Assembly (NCBI GenBank): GCA_022559845.1
Contig: JAHNEJ010001737.1
Span: 1-64,000, forward strand
Direction of reading: 5' to 3'
Length of the DNA stretch: 64,000 nucleotides
DNA from: Amorphophallus konjac
Lineage: Eukaryota > Streptophyta > Magnoliopsida > Alismatales > Araceae
Shown: one piece after another, positions 60,049-64,000 of the stretch
How the letters are laid out: each line of letters begins with the position of its first letter
Numbering within the stretch: position 1 is the first letter of the stretch
Notes under the pieces: model-generated
Seen by the model: the letters and a program-made list of their open reading frames with translations, nothing else
What the model was told of the DNA's origin: nothing
Databases searched by the model: none
Program-made: the position numbers and the translations under genes

Positions 60049-60331
60049 CTTGCTGCTTGACAGCAGTTTCTTTCTTATCAATGCCTGATGTGCCACCAAC
60101 AGCCTCTTCTGTGATAACATGAAGCAACACAGGGCCTGTTGAGTCCAGAGATGCCACTTCACGGAGTACACAGATTAGATCATCAATGTTGTTCCCATTA
60201 ATTGGGCCAATGTAATATAGACCAAGCTCTTCAAAGAGAGTTGCTCCTGAAGGACCAATCATGCCACGAGCATACTCATCAATTTTTGCTGCCAACTCAT
60301 GCATCCCTTTACCAATCCTTTTTGTAAGACC
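60049..60331 (-). CDS. DXS3: DXS3 exon (most upstream exon visible), partial gene
   Basis: This exon belongs to 1-deoxy-D-xylulose-5-phosphate synthase, the thiamine-diphosphate enzyme that condenses pyruvate and glyceraldehyde-3-phosphate at the start of the plastid MEP pathway. It begins after a TTAG acceptor and encodes [18 protein letters not shown], then [21 protein letters not shown] and VLLHVITEE. These are hallmark DXS segments at the end of the N-terminal ThDP domain and the linker. The 283-nt length ends in phase 1, which the next exon requires. The implied donor (AAG before GTCCAT at 60048) is weak. Reading on past it meets a stop about 30 nt later, so the 3' edge is the least certain boundary of the gene. 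Residues in the linker and downstream exons match the clade-3 DXS type rather than DXS1/DXS2. Upstream exons, about 270-330 residues including the transit peptide and the first ThDP motifs, are not seen between here and 64000. Confidence 0.85.
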
Positions 60332-61835
60332 CTAACCAAATCACCAATGACCACAAAAGATGAGCTTATCAGACATGGGATGCAATTCTAGTTCGCTTGT
60401 CTGATATAGATACCGAAGGTTAATACTGGTGACCCAACAAGGTCAATATCTTTAAATTTTCAGGCATCATAAGTTATAAACAAATAGGCACCATTAATTT
60501 TATATGCAAGAAATGGTACCACCATCCTTCAAAACATGAATAAATTCAATGATACACATATTTTGGGGTTACTATGGTAATTTTTGGCAAAATGCATGTT
60601 ACATGGGTTCACCAGAGATCTTTAGTAACAATATTAGGGAATCATAACCCAGAAAAGATGTAAAGGTCAATAATGAAAGATGAGTGGGAAAAGGGAAGCA
60701 GTTTAGAAAAATAGAGGAAGGAGATGAGGGAGATTTGTCTTTCCTACAAGCTGGGTCATTCGATTTGCACTTGACACTGATGCTCTTAAACTGCAAGCAA
60801 AAAGGAGAATAGTCATGGGCCTCCTCGGAAAAGAATTACCGGACTTAATGAGTCCTAAGTTGCCCAGAGAATACACAGGATATGGTTGTTGCCTCTGAGA
60901 AGGCCCAAGCTGGTTAGAAAAGAAAGAGTAGGGGTCTGAATTCACTTTGCATTTTCACTGAAGGGGAGGAGATGACACTGGCACATCCGACTGCTACATT
61001 GGGGAAAAGATGGGAAGAGAAGGGAGTATGGACGTCGTAGATGTCTTTTCCTTCTGAGTAGCATGCCTCCTGATGAGGGTCAAGATGAATCATTAAGGCC
61101 ATTGCTCTAATGATTGGCTGTATGAACTGAATAAAAGTGTCCACAGCATGGAATGGATCAGATCTTGGGCACCATGTAGGAAGTGACTAAGCTCAGCAAA
61201 GAGATGGCTGCATCTGCAACTCGTGTCGTCGAGAGCTTCAAGACAACTGAGTTATCTGTCATGCCAATACACAATCGAACATGATCAGATAACGCAGCAA
61301 CACAATGCATAAGTAGGACATGTGAAGTAGGAATCTGCAAACATAAAGATTATGAGAAATAAACAATGAGTGGTGATACATTGTCAAGGTTCTTATATAA
61401 AAGGTATGGGGTGGTGATACATTGGCAAGCAATCAGAGATGAATCTTCCATCAGAGGAGAACAACTTCATCATTAAAATGCAAAAGGGGTCGCAAGTCGC
61501 AACAATATCACAAGGAGATACTGGCTTCCCTCAGGGGCAGCAGAAGCAATCGTAACTGCAATGGAGGCAAGTACTTTCTGTATCACTGGAGTAGATTCAT
61601 TCATAAGCTTTCTGCTGAGGAGTGGAAGAAGGAGATAGCTTCTGTTTCCTTTTTCTCTGTTATGTAATTTTGCTTTCTTTTAGAAGGAGGAATGTCTCGT
61701 CCCTCTTATGACTGTATCATCTCTATTTATTTTTTAATAGAATTGGTGGTAGGGGGAAAAAATAGGCAAGTGGAATGGACAGGACGCACCAGTTTATAAT
61801 GACAAAGAGTTGGTGAAATTGGAGGCGCGATGACT
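60332..61835. other. Probable upstream DXS3 intron; no recognisable exon
   Basis: Minus-strand frames here (for example 60703-60945 and 61158-61340) contain none of the DXS N-terminal motifs, such as the GDGA ThDP motif or the HLGSSLG block. About 1.5 kb of AT-rich, probably intronic sequence is all that can be seen. Confidence 0.45.
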
Positions 61836-61843
61836 GTCCAGCC

Positions 61844-62498
61844 CATGGTTTGCCATCTCATATGAGATGTCCGAGATCTCTCCGAGATCTCTCTCTCCAA
61901 AGGTCATGAGAAACGAAGTCCCCGAGACCGAGATCTACTCTCCCCCACCCCCCGGTTTCCTCCTTCATCTCTCCATGTCTCTCTCTAACTCGGCCCCCTT
62001 GAGCTCTCTCTCCCCAGTCTCTCTATGTCTCTCCCTCTATGACACTCCCTCGGACTCTCTCTCTCTCCCTCTCTCATCTCTCTCTCCCCCCCGTCTCCCC
62101 CTTCTCTCTATCCGAGAGAGAGGGAGACATAGAGGGGGGGAAGATAGAGAAACATGTACCATTTTTTATGTATTCTTCAGTTTGTGATTCATGTACTATT
62201 TTATGTATATCTTTTTAGTGTAACTTTTGATGTATATTAACATTGATGCATGTGAATGGATTTATTATTATTATCATTACTCTTTATTTTGTAAAATTGA
62301 GTTGTCAATTAGAAAAACATGTTTGTGAAATTGACTGGTTAGTAGAAAAAAATAGTATTTGCTTAGAAGTAGGCTATATATATATATTTTCCCCGAAATC
62401 ACCAAACCTAATCTCCTGAGATTTTTCCGAAATCTCTCCAAGATCTCTTCTCTTCCGCCTTTCCGAGACGGAACCGATATTCGAGACGGAAAACCTTA
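61844..62498. mobile_element. MITE, target duplication GTCCAGCC
   Basis: The direct repeat GTCCAGCC occurs at 61836-61843 and 62499-62506. Just inside, CATGGTTTGCCATCTCATAT and, on the other strand, TAAGGTTTTCCGTCTCGAAT form imperfect inverted ends. The interior carries CCGAGATCTCTC repeats and CT-rich sequence with no transposase. An 8-bp duplication suggests hAT-type mobilisation. Confidence 0.65.
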
Positions 62499-62506
62499 GT
62501 CCAGCC

Positions 62507-63430
62507 ATGAAGTTAGCTCACTCAATGTCATGGTCTCATGTAGAGGGCAATTCAGTTATATGGAAGAGATGAAATGGAGGACAAGCAGCTTTAGGTTACA
62601 TCAAACAAAAGCAATAATACCTCAACTACGGAGGCTCAATTGTCATCTCTCATGTCTTAGGGGTAAGAGAAATATGTTACATCATTAGTAATGGACCAGG
62701 GAGCCGACAACTGCTTGAAAAGAGAGAGACATTTGGGTTGGAAGCATGCAAAGGTTATGAAATTTCCAGAATGACTAAGAGAATGAGTGCTAAAGTGGAG
62801 TGCGAAGTCCATCAGAAGACCAAGGGATGCACCCACGTAACACATGCAGACAGAAGAGTTTATAGTTCAGGACACAACACCAGCTGAAAAGCCTGTTGCT
62901 CAAGACAAAATGTGCAACTGAGGAGTCAATAGCTCAATATAAGCCTACTAACAACCTTCAATTTAGATCAAGATTCCTGAGAGCACATTTACAGGGCTTG
63001 TTCTATTTCCTAGATGATTGGTCAGATCAGAGGAGAAAAAGGTGAAGGGATTACAGGGCGGGCTTGTTCTATTTCCTTGATGATTGGTCAGATACGAATC
63101 AATCGGTCTAAGGGAAAGCCAGGTTTCAATTATGAGGCCATACAAGAATGTAGGGTCACAGAAAACCCTTGTCCTTGATGGTCCACATAAAGAAACTAGA
63201 TAGGACAATGGGTATGGACTAGGAGATGGACAAAAAGCAGAACACAAAGCTAATGAAGGAGGTTTGAACAACACCAAAGAGGCAGAGACTATAGACCTCA
63301 TAGATAATAAATGCTATATTATGCTGGAAATTACCGATTGACAGAATGTAAAAGGTGCGCCTACATTTGGATTTCCATTTTCCATGATAAGAAATCATCA
63401 AAACTAGTGTCTCTGATACAAAGCCTTAGG
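62507..63430. other. Unassigned sequence with a 66-bp-spaced direct repeat
   Basis: GGGCTTGTTCTATTTCC followed by GATGATTGGTCAGAT occurs at about 62995 and again at 63061 with one difference: a small tandem duplication. No DXS exon or other gene is recognised on either strand. Confidence 0.5.
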
Positions 63431-63645
63431 CAAGATATAGCAGGGTTGGCAGTATCGGCCGTAACCGAAACGATACCGGACCTGCTCATTGTAGCAAGTC
63501 CGAAACAAAAAAAAAATATAATTTCGGGCCGAAACAAAAAAAAAATTTAATGGTTTCGGGCGAAACCGATACCGGTTTCGCCCGAAACTTACAGGTTTCG
63601 GACCGAAATCGGACGGTTTCGGCCGAAACCCGCGTGACCTATTCT
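63431..63645. repeat. Dense GGTTTCGG/CCGAAACC inverted-repeat cluster
   Basis: At least eight copies of GGTTTCGG or its complement within about 180 bp, next to GTTGGCAGTATCGGCCGTAA. It looks like the terminal or sub-terminal repeat zone of a DNA transposon that continues toward the window end. Confidence 0.6.
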
Positions 63646-64000
63646 CCCTCAGATCTGAGGGAGAAAGGGTCCAAGGACTCAAGGAACTGCTGAGGGGCTG
63701 CTGCAGGGTGAGGGAGACTACAGGGTTTGCTGCCGCCGCCGTAAAGAAGTGATGTGTGTAGCTGCGTTTTCTTGAGGGAGAGGTTGGGGTTTGTTTTGTT
63801 TTTTGTTTTTTTGGTTGGTTTGAAAGTTTTTTTTGTGTAGGTTAGTTTTTCTGCTGTAGGTTAATTTTAAACCATGAAATATGATAAGACTCCAAATTAA
63901 ACCCTAATTAGTTCCTTAAATTTGGGACTTTTGTCTAATTAAGTTTAGTTAGGGTCAATTGAAGCTCAATTAAGCTTCATTGAATAATTTAGGGTGGGAG
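63646..64000. other. Unassigned sequence at the window end
   Basis: G/T-rich then AT-rich sequence without a supported gene, probably the body of the element that begins at the GGTTTCGG cluster. Confidence 0.35.

Noticed and set aside
60703..61340. Minus-strand frames upstream of the first visible DXS3 exon considered as further exons
   Set aside because: None contains DXS N-terminal motifs (ThDP-binding GDGA, HLGSS), and splice phases could not be matched.

Overview
This is nuclear DNA from a flowering plant. The reasons are: a multi-exon plant-type isoprenoid gene with GT-AG introns; L1-type LINEs with an endonuclease, a reverse transcriptase and a plant zf-RVT tail; Ty3/Gypsy-type LTR elements; hAT, PIF/Harbinger and MITE-like DNA transposons; and long AT-rich intergenic stretches. 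I cannot name the species. The gene's exons look most like the monocot/dicot 'DXS3' branch, but that is family recognition without an alignment.

The only conventional gene I can support is the 3' part of a 1-deoxy-D-xylulose-5-phosphate synthase (DXS, clade 3) on the minus strand. Five exons (60331-60049, 58944-58640, 31344-31066, 29661-29377, 29099-28950) give about 433 residues ending in a normal stop. The N-terminal exons are not recognisable before the window ends and probably lie beyond 64 kb. DXS is the first enzyme of the plastid MEP pathway.

Layout. 1-3377: LTR-like sequence with short inverted-repeat arrays. 3.9-5.95 kb: dead PIF/Harbinger transposase. 6.69-7.61 and 19.42-20.33 kb: two diverged solo-LTR-like copies of one family. 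8.74-10.01 kb: hAT-type element with an 8-bp target duplication. 10.09-10.93 kb: MITE with palindromic ends. 11.07-19.10 kb: GA/CT-rich fold-back element split by a 6.2-kb minus-strand LTR element (11761-17925, target duplication AAGTC). 20.3-28.6 kb: AT-rich intergenic DNA without a recognisable gene. 28.9-60.3 kb: the DXS3 gene. 61.84-62.50 kb: MITE. 63.4-63.64 kb: repeat dense in CGAAACC-type motifs.

The main discovery is inside the DXS3 intron at 31345-58639. It is 27.3 kb long but can be peeled back to about 0.87 kb. A plus-strand LINE (candidate target duplication 31688-31703/58095-58110) holds a minus-strand L1 LINE. That LINE is split in its ORF1 by a 20.5-kb LTR retrotransposon (36318-56839, target duplication GTCGC). 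The 5' LTR of that element is itself split by a 5.7-kb non-autonomous LTR element (37903-43629, target duplication ATGCC). The sister LTR at 54213-56839 preserves the empty site, which proves the order. The exons on both sides stay open, so the gene may still work.

I did not find a novel enzymatic or defence system. What is unusual is the architecture: nested insertions with internal proofs, LTRs built from stacked minisatellites and CTCCGG hairpins, and a younger element whose LTR pair looks more diverged than that of its older host.
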